Source of the DNA: an uncultured Anaerolineales bacterium
GTDB taxonomy: Bacteria > Chloroflexota > Anaerolineae > Anaerolineales > Villigracilaceae
Length of the DNA: 47,873 nucleotides
Reading direction: 5' to 3'
NCBI GenBank assembly: GCA_903829085.1
Contig: CAIKOL010000224.1
Coordinates: 1 to 47,873, forward strand
Shown: one piece after another, positions 9,417-20,178 of the stretch
Layout: each line of letters begins with the position of its first letter
How positions within the stretch are numbered: position 1 is the stretch's first letter
Made by a program: the position numbers and the translations under genes
Notes under the pieces: generated by a model
Database searches by the model: none
Seen by the model: only the letters and a program-made list of their open reading frames with translations
Told to the model about the DNA's origin: nothing

Positions 9417-11894
9417 TTACTCTTCCGGTTCTCCCGGCTCTTCATTCCTGCGGCGCGGGCGGGGTGGTTCAAGGGTGGCTTGCGCGGCCAGGGCGATTTC
9501 GAGCACCTGGTCCATGTGCTGCAGGGGGATGATTTTCAAATCCTCGCGCACCTTCTTGGGCACATCCACCAGGTCTTTCATATTCTTCTCCGGCAGGAGC
9601 ACCACTCTCAACCCGGCGCGGTGGGCAGCCAGCACCTTTTCGCGCAATCCCCCAATGGGCAGCACACGCCCGCGCAGGGTGATCTCACCGGTCATGCCCA
9701 CTTCCTTGTGCACCGCCCGCCCGGTCAGAGCGGAGACAAGGGCGGTCGCCAAGGTAATCCCCGCTGACGGGCCATCCTTCGGAATGGCACCCTCCGGCAT
9801 ATGCACATGGATATCCATGCGCTCGAACACATCGAAGTCGATCCCCAGCAGAGCTGCGCGTGATTTGACATACGTCAGGGCGGCCTGACCCGATTCCTGC
9901 ATCACGTCTCCGATCTGTCCGGTCATCTGCAGGTTGCCCTTGCCATCCAGGACGGCCACTTCGATGGAGATGATCTCACCGCCGTTCTCAGTCCAGGCCA
10001 GGCCGGTGGCCACCCCCACCTCGTCCTGGCGCTCAGCCTCGGTCTGGAAGAACTGCTGCGGACCAAGGAACTTCTCGATCAGTTCGGGGGCGATGTCCGT
10101 GGGATAGCGCTTTTCTTCGGCCTTCCAGCGCGCCACCTTGCGGCAGATGCGTCCGACCTCGCGCTCCAGGTTGCGCACCCCCGCTTCGTAGGTATACTCG
10201 CGGATGATGCGCTGGAGCGCTTCGGTGCTGAAGGTCAGGCCGAGGCTCTCGATGCCGCTCTCTTCCAACTGGCGCGGGATCAGGAACCGCCCGGCAATAA
10301 TGAGCTTCTCTTCTTCTATATACCCGGGGAATTCGATCACTTCCAAGCGGTCCAACAGGGCGGGCGGGATGGTCATCAGCGTATTGGCGGTGGTGATGAA
10401 CATGACCTTGGAAAGATCAAAGTCCAGTTCGAGATAGTGGTCGCTGAAGGCATGGTTCTGTTCGGGATCGAGCACTTCCAGCAGGGCGGAGGATGGGTCG
10501 CCGCGGAAATCCTGCCCAAGCTTGTCGATCTCATCGAGCATGAAGAGCGGGTTCGAGGTCCCGGCCCGTTTCATCGTCTGGAGGATGCGCCCGGGCAGCG
10601 CGCCGATGTAGGTGCGGCGGTGACCACGGATTTCTGCCTCGTCCCTCACCCCGCCGAGCGAGACGCGTACGAACTTGCGTCCCAGGGATTCAGCGATGGA
10701 TTGGCCAAGGGAGGTCTTGCCAGTTCCGGGAGGGCCAACAAAACACAGAATGGGCTGGCGCTCCTTCTTGGGTTTGAGCGAGCGTACGGCAATGTATTCC
10801 AGGATGCGATCCTTGGCCTTCTTCAGGCCATAGTGATCCCGTTCCAATATGCGCCCGGCATGTTTTACATCCAGGTTGTCGTCGGTGGATTCCCGCCAGG
10901 GCAGGTCAAGGATCCAGTCCAGATAGGTGCGAATGATGCCCACTTCAGGTGCCATGGGCGGCATCTGGTTCAGGCGCTCCAGTTCCTTCAAGGCTGTGGC
11001 ACGGGCCTGCTCTGGAAGCCCCGCGGCCTCAATCTTTATTTTCAAGTCGTTCAGGTCGCGTGTGAAAATATCCCCTTCGCCCAATTCGGTCTGGATCTGT
11101 TTCATCTGTTCGCGCAGGTAAAACTCGCGCTGACTTTTATCCACCTCATCCTGGACACGGCTGTGGATCTCATCCTCCAATTCCAGCACATCCAGCTCCT
11201 GGGCCAGCAGCTTGTTGATGCGTTGGAGGCGCTGGCGCGGGTCCTTCATAAGAAGCAGTTGCTGGCGTTCGGTCAGGTTGATCGAGACCGCCGTGGCGAT
11301 CATATCCGCCAGCCAGCCCGGTTCAGAGATGTTCATGGCAAAGAGATGGGCCTCTTCGGGAATAGCCCGGTCGAGTTGAACGCAGCGGTCAAACAGGTCA
11401 AGGGCATTGCGCATCAGCGCCTGGGTGGTTTTATCGGCGATCACAGGTTCTTCGATCACCCTGGCCCGCACCTTGAGGACCGGCGTCAGGCGCGTGAACT
11501 CCACCACTTCCACCCGCCGCCGTCCCTGTACTAATGCGGAAGAGGAGCCATCCGGCATCGAAAGCAAGCGGCCAACGGCCATTTCCACACCAATGGGCAG
11601 GAAGTCCTGTGCCCCGGGGTTTTCCACATCCGAGTCGCGCTGGGTCAGGCCAATGATGGTCCGGTCGCGTTCGTGCGTTTCCTGGATCGCCAGCAGGCTG
11701 GCCTCGCGCGAGACAAAAACCGGCGTGACCATGTGCGGGAAAACAACGATATCGCGTAGCGGCAAGACCAGCGCCTCGATGCACCCATTTTCATCCGGTG
11801 TGGCATTGGTAACGCGGTAAAGTTCATCGGTGCGCTGCGAGAGGGCCACGTTGAAGGCATCTTCTTCCTGAAAAGACCAGTCGTTTTGGTTCAT
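9417..11894 (-). CDS. lon: ATP-dependent protease La (Lon)
   Basis: [15 protein letters not shown] Walker A, LDEIDK Walker [16 protein letters not shown] catalytic Ser. Confidence 0.97.
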   Translation of the reverse strand: MNQNDWSFQEEDAFNVALSQRTDELYRVTNATPDENGCIEALVLPLRDIVVFPHMVTPVFVSREASLLAIQETHERDRTIIGLTQRDSDVENPGAQDFLPIGVEMAVGRLLSMPDGSSSALVQGRRRVEVVEFTRLTPVLKVRARVIEEPVIADKTTQALMRNALDLFDRCVQLDRAIPEEAHLFAMNISEPGWLADMIATAVSINLTERQQLLLMKDPRQRLQRINKLLAQELDVLELEDEIHSRVQDEVDKSQREFYLREQMKQIQTELGEGDIFTRDLNDLKIKIEAAGLPEQARATALKELERLNQMPPMAPEVGIIRTYLDWILDLPWRESTDDNLDVKHAGRILERDHYGLKKAKDRILEYIAVRSLKPKKERQPILCFVGPPGTGKTSLGQSIAESLGRKFVRVSLGGVRDEAEIRGHRRTYIGALPGRILQTMKRAGTSNPLFMLDEIDKLGQDFRGDPSSALLEVLDPEQNHAFSDHYLELDFDLSKVMFITTANTLMTIPPALLDRLEVIEFPGYIEEEKLIIAGRFLIPRQLEESGIESLGLTFSTEALQRIIREYTYEAGVRNLEREVGRICRKVARWKAEEKRYPTDIAPELIEKFLGPQQFFQTEAERQDEVGVATGLAWTENGGEIISIEVAVLDGKGNLQMTGQIGDVMQESGQAALTYVKSRAALLGIDFDVFERMDIHVHMPEGAIPKDGPSAGITLATALVSALTGRAVHKEVGMTGEITLRGRVLPIGGLREKVLAAHRAGLRVVLLPEKNMKDLVDVPKKVREDLKIIPLQHMDQVLEIALAAQATLEPPRPRRRNEEPGEPEE

Positions 11895-11906
11895 ATCATC
11901 CTTGCG

Positions 11907-11932
11907 TAGGGGCACGATATATCGTGCCCCTA
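11907..11932. repeat. Perfect 26-nt palindrome TAGGGGCACGATATATCGTGCCCCTA
   Basis: Self reverse-complementary, located between lon and folC. Confidence 0.85.
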
Positions 11933-11935
11933 TCG

Positions 11936-13264
11936 TTAATTTCGTTTTTCCCAGGCCGTCTTGACTTCTGCAGTCACAAACATGCTGCCGGCCGACAGGA
12001 CAATTTCTCCGCCACTTGCAGCCAGCTCCAACGCCCGGGCCAGAGCCGCCTCCACGGGGAGCACTGCTTCCGCTCCGATACCGAGCCTTTCAGCCGTTGC
12101 GACGATTATTGCCGGTTCAAGGGCGCGCGGGTGGTTGGCCTGGGTGGCAAGTACAAGCTTCAGCCGCCCTTTCAGCGCAGCCAGCATTCCTGAACCATCC
12201 TTGTCTTCGGACGAGCCAAAGATCAGGATTACTTTCCGTCCGGGGAAGAAATCTTCCAGGGTCTGGCCCAACTTCTCGAATGAATCCTGGTTATGGGCTG
12301 AGTCCAGGATAACCGGTGGCTCCCGGCGCACGATCTCGAACCGGCACGGCCATTTCACTTTAGCGAAGCCTCTGGCAATGGCTTCAACGCTAATATTCAG
12401 ACCACTGACCTGCAGGGCGGCATACGCAGTCGTCGCGTTGACCACCTGGTGCTGCCCCAATAAAGGGATGCGAAGTATAACCGATTTTGGATTGCTGTCT
12501 GGCGTTTGGCGATAGAGAATTGTAAGAGTCTGGCCTTCGAGGGAATGTTCGCCCCTTTCAAAAGTCAGCTCGCGCCCGACCAGCGTGAGCGGGGCATTCC
12601 GCTCCGCGGCGATTTTTTCCAGGACAACCCGCGCCTCATCCTTTTGCGGTGAGGAGACCACCGGTACGCCAGGCTTGATGATGCCGGCCTTCTCGCCGGC
12701 GATCAGCGTCAGGGTATTGCCCAGCACCGCCATGTGGTCGTAGGAGAGCGAGGTGATCACCGCCACACGCGGCGTGACCACGTTAGTGGCATCCAACCGT
12801 CCTCCCAGTCCCACCTCGATGACTGCCGAGCCGACATTTTGCTGGGCAAAATGCAGGAAGCCGATCGCAGTGGTGATCTCGAAGGTGGTCAGTTTTGGGA
12901 TTTTTGCCACTGCGGGTTTCACCTGCTCCACCAGTTCAACCAGTTGGGCATGCGAAACCAGCTGACCATCCACCTGGATGCGTTCAACGTAATCCTGCAA
13001 GTGCGGCGAAGTATACAGCCCGGTCCTGAACCCGGCCGCGCTCAGCGCTGAGGCCATCAGCGCAGAGGTGGAGCCTTTGCCCTTTGTCCCGGCTACATGC
13101 AGGATGGGGTACTGCTGCTCGGGGCTGCCGAGTAAAATCATCAGTTCCCGCATCCGCTCCAGGTTGAAATCGGCCTTGGCGAGTTCGGAGGATTTTTTGA
13201 GGCTATAATCTACAAAAGAATACAGGTAATCCAGAGCCTGGTTGTAGGCAAGTTCGGTGTCCAT
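11936..13264 (-). CDS. folC: Dihydrofolate synthase/folylpolyglutamate synthase
   Basis: [46 protein letters not shown]. Confidence 0.95.
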   Translation of the reverse strand: MDTELAYNQALDYLYSFVDYSLKKSSELAKADFNLERMRELMILLGSPEQQYPILHVAGTKGKGSTSALMASALSAAGFRTGLYTSPHLQDYVERIQVDGQLVSHAQLVELVEQVKPAVAKIPKLTTFEITTAIGFLHFAQQNVGSAVIEVGLGGRLDATNVVTPRVAVITSLSYDHMAVLGNTLTLIAGEKAGIIKPGVPVVSSPQKDEARVVLEKIAAERNAPLTLVGRELTFERGEHSLEGQTLTILYRQTPDSNPKSVILRIPLLGQHQVVNATTAYAALQVSGLNISVEAIARGFAKVKWPCRFEIVRREPPVILDSAHNQDSFEKLGQTLEDFFPGRKVILIFGSSEDKDGSGMLAALKGRLKLVLATQANHPRALEPAIIVATAERLGIGAEAVLPVEAALARALELAASGGEIVLSAGSMFVTAEVKTAWEKRN

Positions 13265-13317
13265 AGGTAAAAGCATTGTAAATCGGAATTCGTAATCCGT
13301 AAATCGCTATCCGTAAA

Positions 13318-13599
13318 ATGATCGGTCTTCTTACCATCCAGCTCCACCTCCCCGGTTGCAGCTCGCTGAAGGAAAAGCGTGGGCGGCTCAAACCCTTAAT
13401 GGCGCGCCTGCACCGCCAATTTAACATCTCGGCCGCGGAAATGGGCCTGCAGGATAAGTGGAAGGAATCGGTCATCGCCTGCGGGATGGTGGGGAACGAT
13501 GCCGCGCACCTGCAATCCGCATTGGAAACGGTGCGGAGGTGGGTGGAGGCCAACTGGCCGGATGGGGATGTTTTGGATACAAAAATCGAGATCGTCTGA
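13318..13599 (+). CDS. DUF503 (YlxP-like) protein
   Basis: LQLHLPGCSSLKEKRGRLKPLMARLHRQFNISAAE pattern. Confidence 0.85.
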   Translation: MIGLLTIQLHLPGCSSLKEKRGRLKPLMARLHRQFNISAAEMGLQDKWKESVIACGMVGNDAAHLQSALETVRRWVEANWPDGDVLDTKIEIV

Positions 13600-13674
13600 A
13601 CAAAAAGAGCGACAGGTTCACTACTGGTGTTCATCGTGCTACTTTGTGACCTGTGCGTAGAAAAGGAGACTTAT

Positions 13675-14466
13675 ATGGATCTACAGCTCAAGAACAAAAC
13701 CGCCCTTGTCACCGGCTCCAGCCGCGGGCTGGGCTATGCCGTGGCGCTCGCCCTCGCCCTAGAAGGTTGCAAGGTCGCCATCAATGGCCGCGACCAGGCG
13801 AAAGTGTCCGCCGCGGCTGCGAAGATCACCGCCGAATCCGGCACGCAGGTACTTGGTCTTGCCGGCGATGTCTCCGACGCGCTGGTGCCTGAACACCTGG
13901 TGAACGAAGCCGCCCGCCTGTTGGGTGGACTCGATATCCTGGTCACCAATGCCGGAGGTCCACCCTCCGGTACATTCGAATCCTTCGACGAAGCCACCTG
14001 GCAGAAGGCTATTGACCTGTCGCTGATGAGCCACGTGCGCCTGATCAAGGCCGCCCTGCCATACCTGAAACAGTCGAATAGCGCCAGCGTGCTGACCGTC
14101 ACCTCTTACTCGGTCAAACAACCCATTCCCAACCTGGTCCTGTCCAACAGCATCCGGGCAGCCACCGTCGGGCTGACCAAATCGCTGGCGCTGGAACTGG
14201 GCGCGGCGGGAATTCGCTTCAATTCCATCCTGCCCGGCTGGACAGAAACCGAGCGCGTGACCGAGTTGATGTCCTTCCGGGCCAAACAGAACGGGTCCAC
14301 GGTCGAGGCAGAGATCGCCAAACAGTCGCTTGACAGCCCATTGCGACGCATGGGCAGGCCTGAAGAATTTGCCAACGCGGCCGTGTTCCTGGTCTCCCCG
14401 GCGGCAAGTTACATCACCGGGGTGATGCTGACCGTGGACGGCGGGATGTATAAAGGAACCCTATAA
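13675..14466 (+). CDS. SDR family oxidoreductase
   Basis: TGSSRGLGYAVA, TNAGGPPSG, C-terminal VDGGM; start trimmed to ATG at 13675. Confidence 0.93.
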   Translation: MDLQLKNKTALVTGSSRGLGYAVALALALEGCKVAINGRDQAKVSAAAAKITAESGTQVLGLAGDVSDALVPEHLVNEAARLLGGLDILVTNAGGPPSGTFESFDEATWQKAIDLSLMSHVRLIKAALPYLKQSNSASVLTVTSYSVKQPIPNLVLSNSIRAATVGLTKSLALELGAAGIRFNSILPGWTETERVTELMSFRAKQNGSTVEAEIAKQSLDSPLRRMGRPEEFANAAVFLVSPAASYITGVMLTVDGGMYKGTL

Positions 14467-14649
14467 ATGAATACCTGCCTGAACTGTAACCGCTCCGAAG
14501 AGCAAATTCCCCTGCTGGTGATGCAATTTCGGAACAAGACTGTCCATATCTGCCCTCAATGCCTGCCGGTACTTATCCACAAACCGGAAAACCTGGCCGA
14601 AAAACTGCCAGGAATGGAAATTATCAAACCGGCGGAGCATGAGCATTAA
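14467..14649 (+). CDS. Small protein with two CxxC motifs (putative zinc-binding)
   Basis: CLNC...CPQC; adjacent to upstream stop codon. Confidence 0.6.
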   Translation: MNTCLNCNRSEEQIPLLVMQFRNKTVHICPQCLPVLIHKPENLAEKLPGMEIIKPAEHEH

Positions 14650-14727
14650 AACCCCTCCCGCGTAGGATGGCAAAACCCGAGGAAAAAAGTATCATCCCAT
14701 CGCCATTAAATCTTACAGGAGTCTCCC

Positions 14728-15828
14728 ATGCCCGATCCCCGTATTACCAAGCTTGCCCGTATCCTGATCCAATATTCCCTGGAGATCAAACCCGGGCAGA
14801 TGTTGCAAATCCTCACGCATCCCCTCGCCGAGGAATTGACCCTGGCTGCTTACGAAGAAGCCATCAAAGCCGGTGCGAACGTTTTCTTACGGAATGCTGT
14901 CCCCGGCACGGATGAACTCTTCTACAAATATGCGTCGGATGCGCAACTGGACTTTATCTCCCCCATCCATAAGCTGGTGGCCGAGGAATTTGATGCCAGC
15001 CTGGACCTGTGGACTGAGCACAATACCCGTGAATTGAGCGCCATTAACCCGGAGCGGATCGCACACCTCAGCAAGGCCCGCGCTGGGATCAGTAAAACCT
15101 TCTTGGCCCGCGCCGCCAGGGGCGAACTGCACTGGTGCCTGACGGCTTACCCTTCCCAGGCCATGGCCCAGGAAGCTGATATGTCCCTGTCCGACTACCG
15201 TGAATTTGTCTTCAACGCAGGCATGCTTAATGAAGACGACCCCGTGGCTTATTGGCGCAAGGAAGGCGAGTCCCAGACCAAGGGTGTGGACTGGCTGGCA
15301 GGCCATGACCAGGTGGTTTTGAAAGGCGCCAACATTGACCTGAAAATGTCCATAAAGGAACGCACCTTTATCTCCTGTGCTGGCAAGGTAAACTTCCCGG
15401 ATGGTGAAATCTTCACCGGCCCGGTCGAAGACTCGGTCGAAGGCTGGGTACGTTTCAAATATCCGGCCATCGAATATGGACAGGAAGTCACCGACATCGA
15501 GCTGTGGTTCGAGAAAGGGCGGGTTGTCAAGGAAAAAGCCAGCAAGAACCAGGAACTGCTCACTACCATGCTCAACACAGACGCCGGGTCGCGCACCCTG
15601 GGCGAGTTTGGCATCGGCACCAACTATGGCATTACCCGCTTTACCAAAAACATGCTCTTCGACGAAAAGATGGGCGGGACGATCCACCTGGCAGTTGGGT
15701 CGGGGTATCCGGAGTCAGGTTCCAGGAACGATTCGGGCATCCATTGGGACATGTTATGTGATATGAACGATGCCGAGATCAAAGTGGATGGTGGCCTGTT
15801 CTACAAAAACGGGAAAATAATCGTCTGA
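14728..15828 (+). CDS. Aminopeptidase (M29 / AmpS family)
   Basis: GRYP-like core, GEIFTGPVEDSVEG, GEFGIGTNYGI, FDEKMGGTIHLAVG, HWDM. Confidence 0.92.
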   Translation: MPDPRITKLARILIQYSLEIKPGQMLQILTHPLAEELTLAAYEEAIKAGANVFLRNAVPGTDELFYKYASDAQLDFISPIHKLVAEEFDASLDLWTEHNTRELSAINPERIAHLSKARAGISKTFLARAARGELHWCLTAYPSQAMAQEADMSLSDYREFVFNAGMLNEDDPVAYWRKEGESQTKGVDWLAGHDQVVLKGANIDLKMSIKERTFISCAGKVNFPDGEIFTGPVEDSVEGWVRFKYPAIEYGQEVTDIELWFEKGRVVKEKASKNQELLTTMLNTDAGSRTLGEFGIGTNYGITRFTKNMLFDEKMGGTIHLAVGSGYPESGSRNDSGIHWDMLCDMNDAEIKVDGGLFYKNGKIIV

Positions 15829-15902
15829 TCCCACCTCATCCATGAGGAGCAGGATAAGGAATGGCAGCCGGGCAGTCTGCGGTGTCGGTTATAATTCCGA
15901 CC

Positions 15903-17846
15903 ATGCTTTCTCCTGAACAAATTGAATCCCGCCTCGAGCGGATGCTCTTAAAAGTACAGAAGCCGGGTCGTTACGTGGGCGGCGAACTGAATGTGGTTGT
16001 TAAAGATTGGGATGAAATCAGCACCAAAGTCGCCCTCGTGTTCCCGGATATATACGATATTGGCATCTCCAACCTTGGCCTGCAGATCCTGTACGACCTG
16101 GTGAATCAGCGTCCCGATGCGCTGGCCGAACGCGCTTATGCCCCCTGGGTGGACATGGAAGCGCTGATGCGCTCGGGAGATATTCCGCTCTACTCGCTCG
16201 AGTCCAAACACCCGCTGGCAGCTTTTGACATCCTCGGCTTCTCCCTGCCTTACGAGACCCTCTATACCAATGCTCTCAACCTGCTGGACCTGTCCGGGAT
16301 TCCTCTCCGCTCAGCCGAACGGAGCGCTACCGACCCGCTGATCATTGCCGGGGGACATGCCTGCTTCAACCCGGAGCCGATGTACGCCTTCATCGACGCT
16401 TTTGTCATCGGTGAGGGCGAGGAGGTGATCGGGGAGATCATCGATACCGTAAAAAACGTCAAAGGTCAAACATTGAAAGTCAATGATGTTGGACATTCGA
16501 CATTTGACAGAGAATTACTGCTTAGAGAATTGGCGCAGATCCCCGGCGTGTACGTGCCGCGCTTTTATGATGTCAGCTATCATGAGGATGGTACCCTTGC
16601 CAGCATCATTCCCAACGTACCCGAAGCGCCAAAAACCATTATCAAGCGCATGGTGGCAAAACTCCCGCCGCCCACCACCCGCTTCCTCGTCCCGAATATC
16701 GATGTGGTGCATAACCGCGTCTCGGTGGAAGTGATGCGCGGCTGTACGCGCGGCTGCCGCTTCTGCCAGGCAGGCATGATCACGCGCCCGGTGCGCGAAC
16801 GCAGCGTGGAGGAGATCGTTCAGGCAGCTGAAGCCGCCGTGGATGCCACCGGGGCTGAGGAACTGGCGCTGCTCTCCCTGTCGTCCTCCGATTACACCGA
16901 CATCCTTGACCTGGTTACCCGGATCGGGGAAAAGTTTGGGGACAAACATCTGACCGTCTCCCTGCCATCCCTGCGCATTGACACGGTTTCGGTGGCGTTG
17001 ATGGAAAAGTTGAAGGACCGGCGCTCCGGCGGGTTTACCCTGGCCCCGGAGGCTGCCACCGAACGCATGCGGCGCATCATTAACAAGTTCATCACCGACG
17101 AGCAACTGCTCGAAACCGCCCGTGCGATCTACGCCCGCGGCTGGACGAACATCAAGCTGTATTTCATGATCGGTCACCCCTCTGAGACACTCGAAGATGT
17201 GCAGGCTATTGCCGACCTGTGCAAGCGCGTGCTGGTTGAAGGGCGCAAGGCGCTGGGCGGTAAGGCCAAAGTCCACGCCGGGGTGAGCACATTCATCCCC
17301 AAGCCGCACACGCCCTTCCAATGGGTGGCGGTGGATACTGTGGAACAGATCCGTGCCAAGCAGGAATTGCTCATGCACGAACTGCGCGGCCCGGCCTTTA
17401 AGCTCTCGTGGACGCCGCCCGAAGATACCCTCCTGGAGGCATGGCTGGCGCGCGGCGACCGGCGCATGGCCGAAGTGGTCTACGCCGCCTGGAAGAACGG
17501 CACGAAGTTCGATGCCTGGCAGGACCAGCGCCAGTTCGAGGCCTGGAACGCGGCGTTTGCATCTCAGGAACTCGACCCGGCTTTCTATACCCACCGCCCG
17601 CGCCAGTCCGATGAGATTTTCCCGTGGGATCATATCTCTGATGCAGTCCGCAAGAAAACCCTGTATGCCGATTACAGCCGTTCGCTGGAAGGCGAAATCC
17701 GCCAGGATTGCCGTGAAGAATGCTACGCCTGCGGCATCTTGCCAACCTTTGCAGCCACACGGCGCGAATTCCCCGGCATTTACTGGAAATGTCCGGAAGT
17801 CAAGTCGCCCGCCGGCGGGAAACAAACCGCTGCGGGAGGAGGCTAA
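15903..17846 (+). CDS. TIGR03960-type B12-binding/radical SAM protein
   Basis: RGCTRGCRFCQAGMITRPVRERS radical SAM CxxxCxxC; followed by TIGR03936-like partner. Confidence 0.9.
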   Translation: MLSPEQIESRLERMLLKVQKPGRYVGGELNVVVKDWDEISTKVALVFPDIYDIGISNLGLQILYDLVNQRPDALAERAYAPWVDMEALMRSGDIPLYSLESKHPLAAFDILGFSLPYETLYTNALNLLDLSGIPLRSAERSATDPLIIAGGHACFNPEPMYAFIDAFVIGEGEEVIGEIIDTVKNVKGQTLKVNDVGHSTFDRELLLRELAQIPGVYVPRFYDVSYHEDGTLASIIPNVPEAPKTIIKRMVAKLPPPTTRFLVPNIDVVHNRVSVEVMRGCTRGCRFCQAGMITRPVRERSVEEIVQAAEAAVDATGAEELALLSLSSSDYTDILDLVTRIGEKFGDKHLTVSLPSLRIDTVSVALMEKLKDRRSGGFTLAPEAATERMRRIINKFITDEQLLETARAIYARGWTNIKLYFMIGHPSETLEDVQAIADLCKRVLVEGRKALGGKAKVHAGVSTFIPKPHTPFQWVAVDTVEQIRAKQELLMHELRGPAFKLSWTPPEDTLLEAWLARGDRRMAEVVYAAWKNGTKFDAWQDQRQFEAWNAAFASQELDPAFYTHRPRQSDEIFPWDHISDAVRKKTLYADYSRSLEGEIRQDCREECYACGILPTFAATRREFPGIYWKCPEVKSPAGGKQTAAGGG

Positions 17847-17849
17847 CCC

Positions 17850-18221
17850 ATGAAACTGCGTGAAATCTTCTACGATATTCTGGTTGGCATCCCGGGGGGA
17901 TTGCTCATCTTCATGGGCATGCTCATGTTCAACACCTTGCTGAACATCCTCATCCCGACCGGTCCGTGGGCCATGCTGATCATCCTATGCTTCACCTCCC
18001 TGGTGGTTGGGATGCTGGCAGGCTTGACACGGCCCTTCCACGGGCTTGGTACCGCCCTGGCTGCGGGAGTCATCGCCGCCCTGATCCTCCTTTACCTGCG
18101 GCTGGCCTCCACGGCTGGAGCCATGGGCCCGGCCTTTGGCCCGGGTGGTATGGCTGTGACAGTTGGTTTCAGTCTTCTGGGTGCCTGGGTCTTTTCCCAT
18201 TTCCGCAAGCGAAGTAAATGA
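17850..18221 (+). CDS. Small integral membrane protein (hypothetical)
   Basis: Several hydrophobic segments; tight operon spacing. Confidence 0.6.
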   Translation: MKLREIFYDILVGIPGGLLIFMGMLMFNTLLNILIPTGPWAMLIILCFTSLVVGMLAGLTRPFHGLGTALAAGVIAALILLYLRLASTAGAMGPAFGPGGMAVTVGFSLLGAWVFSHFRKRSK

Positions 18222-18853
18222 GACTGCGCATCACCTTCGAAAAATCCGGCGCATTGCGCTACACAGGCCACCTGGACCTGCACAGCCTGTGGGAGCGGAC
18301 CGTGCGGCGCGCCAGGCTGCCACTGGCGTATACCCAGGGTTTTCACCCCGGGCCGAAGATCCAACTGGCCTCGGCTTTGCCGCTGGGATTCATCGGGCGC
18401 GCAGAGATCGTGGATTTATGGATCAACGAACCGGGCGATGCGTTGGAACGCAATTTCAAAGAGAGGCTGCAACCGTCTGCGCCGCCGGGATTGCTCATCT
18501 CCTCTGTGGAAGTTGTGGACGAACACAGCCCAGCCCTCCAGACCCAGATGGTCTCGGCGGAATACCTGGTCACCCTGCTGGACCCAGCGGAACGGCCCGG
18601 GCTGGAGAACGGCATCTCTGCCCTGCTGGCAACCGTAGCCCTGCCGCGGGAACGGCGCGGCAAGACCTACGACCTGCGGCCTCTGATCGAGTCACTCTGC
18701 CTGCTGCCAGAAGGCGAATCTGGCTGCCTCCAACTAAAAATGTGCCTGGCGGCTCGCGAAGGCGCCACCGGTCGTCCCGAGGAAGTATTGGATACGCTCG
18801 GCATCCCGTTCGAGACCACGCGCATCGAACGTACTGGCCTGATCTTGAAATGA
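18218..18853 (+). CDS. TIGR03936/DUF2344 family radical SAM-linked protein
   Basis: RITFEKSGALRYTGHLDLHSLWERTVRRARLPLAYTQGFHPGPKI. Confidence 0.9.
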   Translation: MRLRITFEKSGALRYTGHLDLHSLWERTVRRARLPLAYTQGFHPGPKIQLASALPLGFIGRAEIVDLWINEPGDALERNFKERLQPSAPPGLLISSVEVVDEHSPALQTQMVSAEYLVTLLDPAERPGLENGISALLATVALPRERRGKTYDLRPLIESLCLLPEGESGCLQLKMCLAAREGATGRPEEVLDTLGIPFETTRIERTGLILK

Positions 18854-18896
18854 ATTGAATTTGATCGGATAATCGCTCTGCCCGCCGGAGGATGGA

Positions 18897-19889
18897 ATGG
18901 GACTGATCGCTTCTGGGTTTATCGGCTTCTCCACAGCCCTGCTTTTCGCCTATATTCTCTACTGGCTGGACCGTTATGAAAAGGAACCGCTCCTGCTTTT
19001 GGGAGGTGTTTTTATCTGGGGGGCAGTCATCGCGGCGGGCAGCGCCTTCCTGATCAATACCACACTGGGGCTGGGGATCTACGTCTTCACCAATTCGAGC
19101 TTCGCCTCCGATTTCGCCACCGGATCCTTCATTGCCCCCCTGGTGGAAGAAAGCCTCAAGGGCATGGCCGTATTGGCTGTTTTCCTTGTATTCCGCAACG
19201 AATTTGACTCCGTGCTGGACGGGATTATTTACGCCGGGGTAGCCGCCCTGGGCTTTGCCGCCACCGAAAATACCTACTACATTTATACCTATGGATTCCA
19301 GGAGAGCGGCTGGAGCGGGTTGCTGGGCATGACCTTCATCCGAACGGTTCTGGTGGGCTGGCAGCATCCTTTTTACACCGCCTTCTTCGGTATCGGGCTG
19401 GCAACCGCCCGTCTTAATAAGAATTGGTTCGTCAAGATCCTGACCCCCGTGCTGGGACTCTCCATCGGCATGTTCACCCATGGGTTTCATAACACCATGG
19501 CGCTTTTCCTGCCGGACGGCTGGGTGGGGTTGGCCATTGGCACTGCCATTGACTGGTCGGGCTGGTTGTTGATGCTGGGTATCATCACCTGGGCCACCTG
19601 GCGCGAAGGACAGAACCTGAAAAAATACCTGGCTGCCGAAGTGCAGGCAAAAACGATCACCCCGTCCCATTACCATACCGCCTGTTCGGCCTGGCTGCAG
19701 ATGTTCGCACGCACCGCCGCCATCTTCACCGGAAAATATTTCAAAACGGCTCGTTTCTACCAGGTGTGCGGTGAATATGCCCATAAGCGCCGGCAATATG
19801 CCACCCTGGGGGATGAAGGCGGGAACCTGGCAACTCTACAGAAACTGCGTGTCGAAATGGCGCAGCTCGCTCCGTATGTGCAGGTCTGA
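18897..19889 (+). CDS. PrsW family intramembrane metalloprotease
   Basis: DRYEKEP, APLVEESLKG, AATENTYY, HGFHNTMA. Confidence 0.88.
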   Translation: MGLIASGFIGFSTALLFAYILYWLDRYEKEPLLLLGGVFIWGAVIAAGSAFLINTTLGLGIYVFTNSSFASDFATGSFIAPLVEESLKGMAVLAVFLVFRNEFDSVLDGIIYAGVAALGFAATENTYYIYTYGFQESGWSGLLGMTFIRTVLVGWQHPFYTAFFGIGLATARLNKNWFVKILTPVLGLSIGMFTHGFHNTMALFLPDGWVGLAIGTAIDWSGWLLMLGIITWATWREGQNLKKYLAAEVQAKTITPSHYHTACSAWLQMFARTAAIFTGKYFKTARFYQVCGEYAHKRRQYATLGDEGGNLATLQKLRVEMAQLAPYVQV

Positions 19890-19946
19890 TAGTCGTTTTG
19901 ACTTTTAGACTTTTTTTAGCCAAAAGTGGTAAAATCCTTCGCACCC

Positions 19947-20018
19947 GCCCCTGTAGCTCAGTGGACAGAGCGTTAGCCTCCGGAGCTAAAAAGGGCAGTT
20001 CGAGTCTGCCCAGGGGCA
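19947..20018 (+). tRNA. tRNA-Arg (anticodon CCG)
   Basis: GCCCCTG/CAGGGGC acceptor stem, TTAGC-CTCCGGA-GCTAA anticodon arm, GTTCGAG T-loop. Confidence 0.93.
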
Positions 20019-20057
20019 CTCCATAAGAACCACGATCTTTGCTTTTCATCACCACCC

Positions 20058-20093
20058 AATCAAAAAGTGACCTGTCAGGGTCACTTTTTGATT
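20058..20093. terminator. Hairpin AATCAAAAAGTGACC/GGTCACTTTTTGATT downstream of tRNA
   Basis: Perfect 15-bp stem, 6-nt loop, T-rich arm. Confidence 0.75.
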
Positions 20094-20178
20094 CCTTGTG
20101 CAGGATTATTTTCTTGCCTCAGCCTAAAGGTAAAAATGTCCATTAAGAGGATTTTCCATTCATAGGAACAATTCTGCC

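Noticed and set aside
10437-11534. Plus-strand 365-aa ORF opposite lon
   Set aside because: Shadow ORF; the lon gene is unambiguous on the minus strand.
13264-13320. Short repeated motif ATCCGTAAAT upstream of the DUF503 gene
   Set aside because: Only two or three imperfect short copies; insufficient to call a repeat element.
16515-17825. Minus-strand 436-aa ORF
   Set aside because: Shadow of the radical SAM gene, no coherent domain.
18570-19796. Minus-strand 408-aa ORF
   Set aside because: Antisense of the PrsW and TIGR03936 genes, which have clear motifs.
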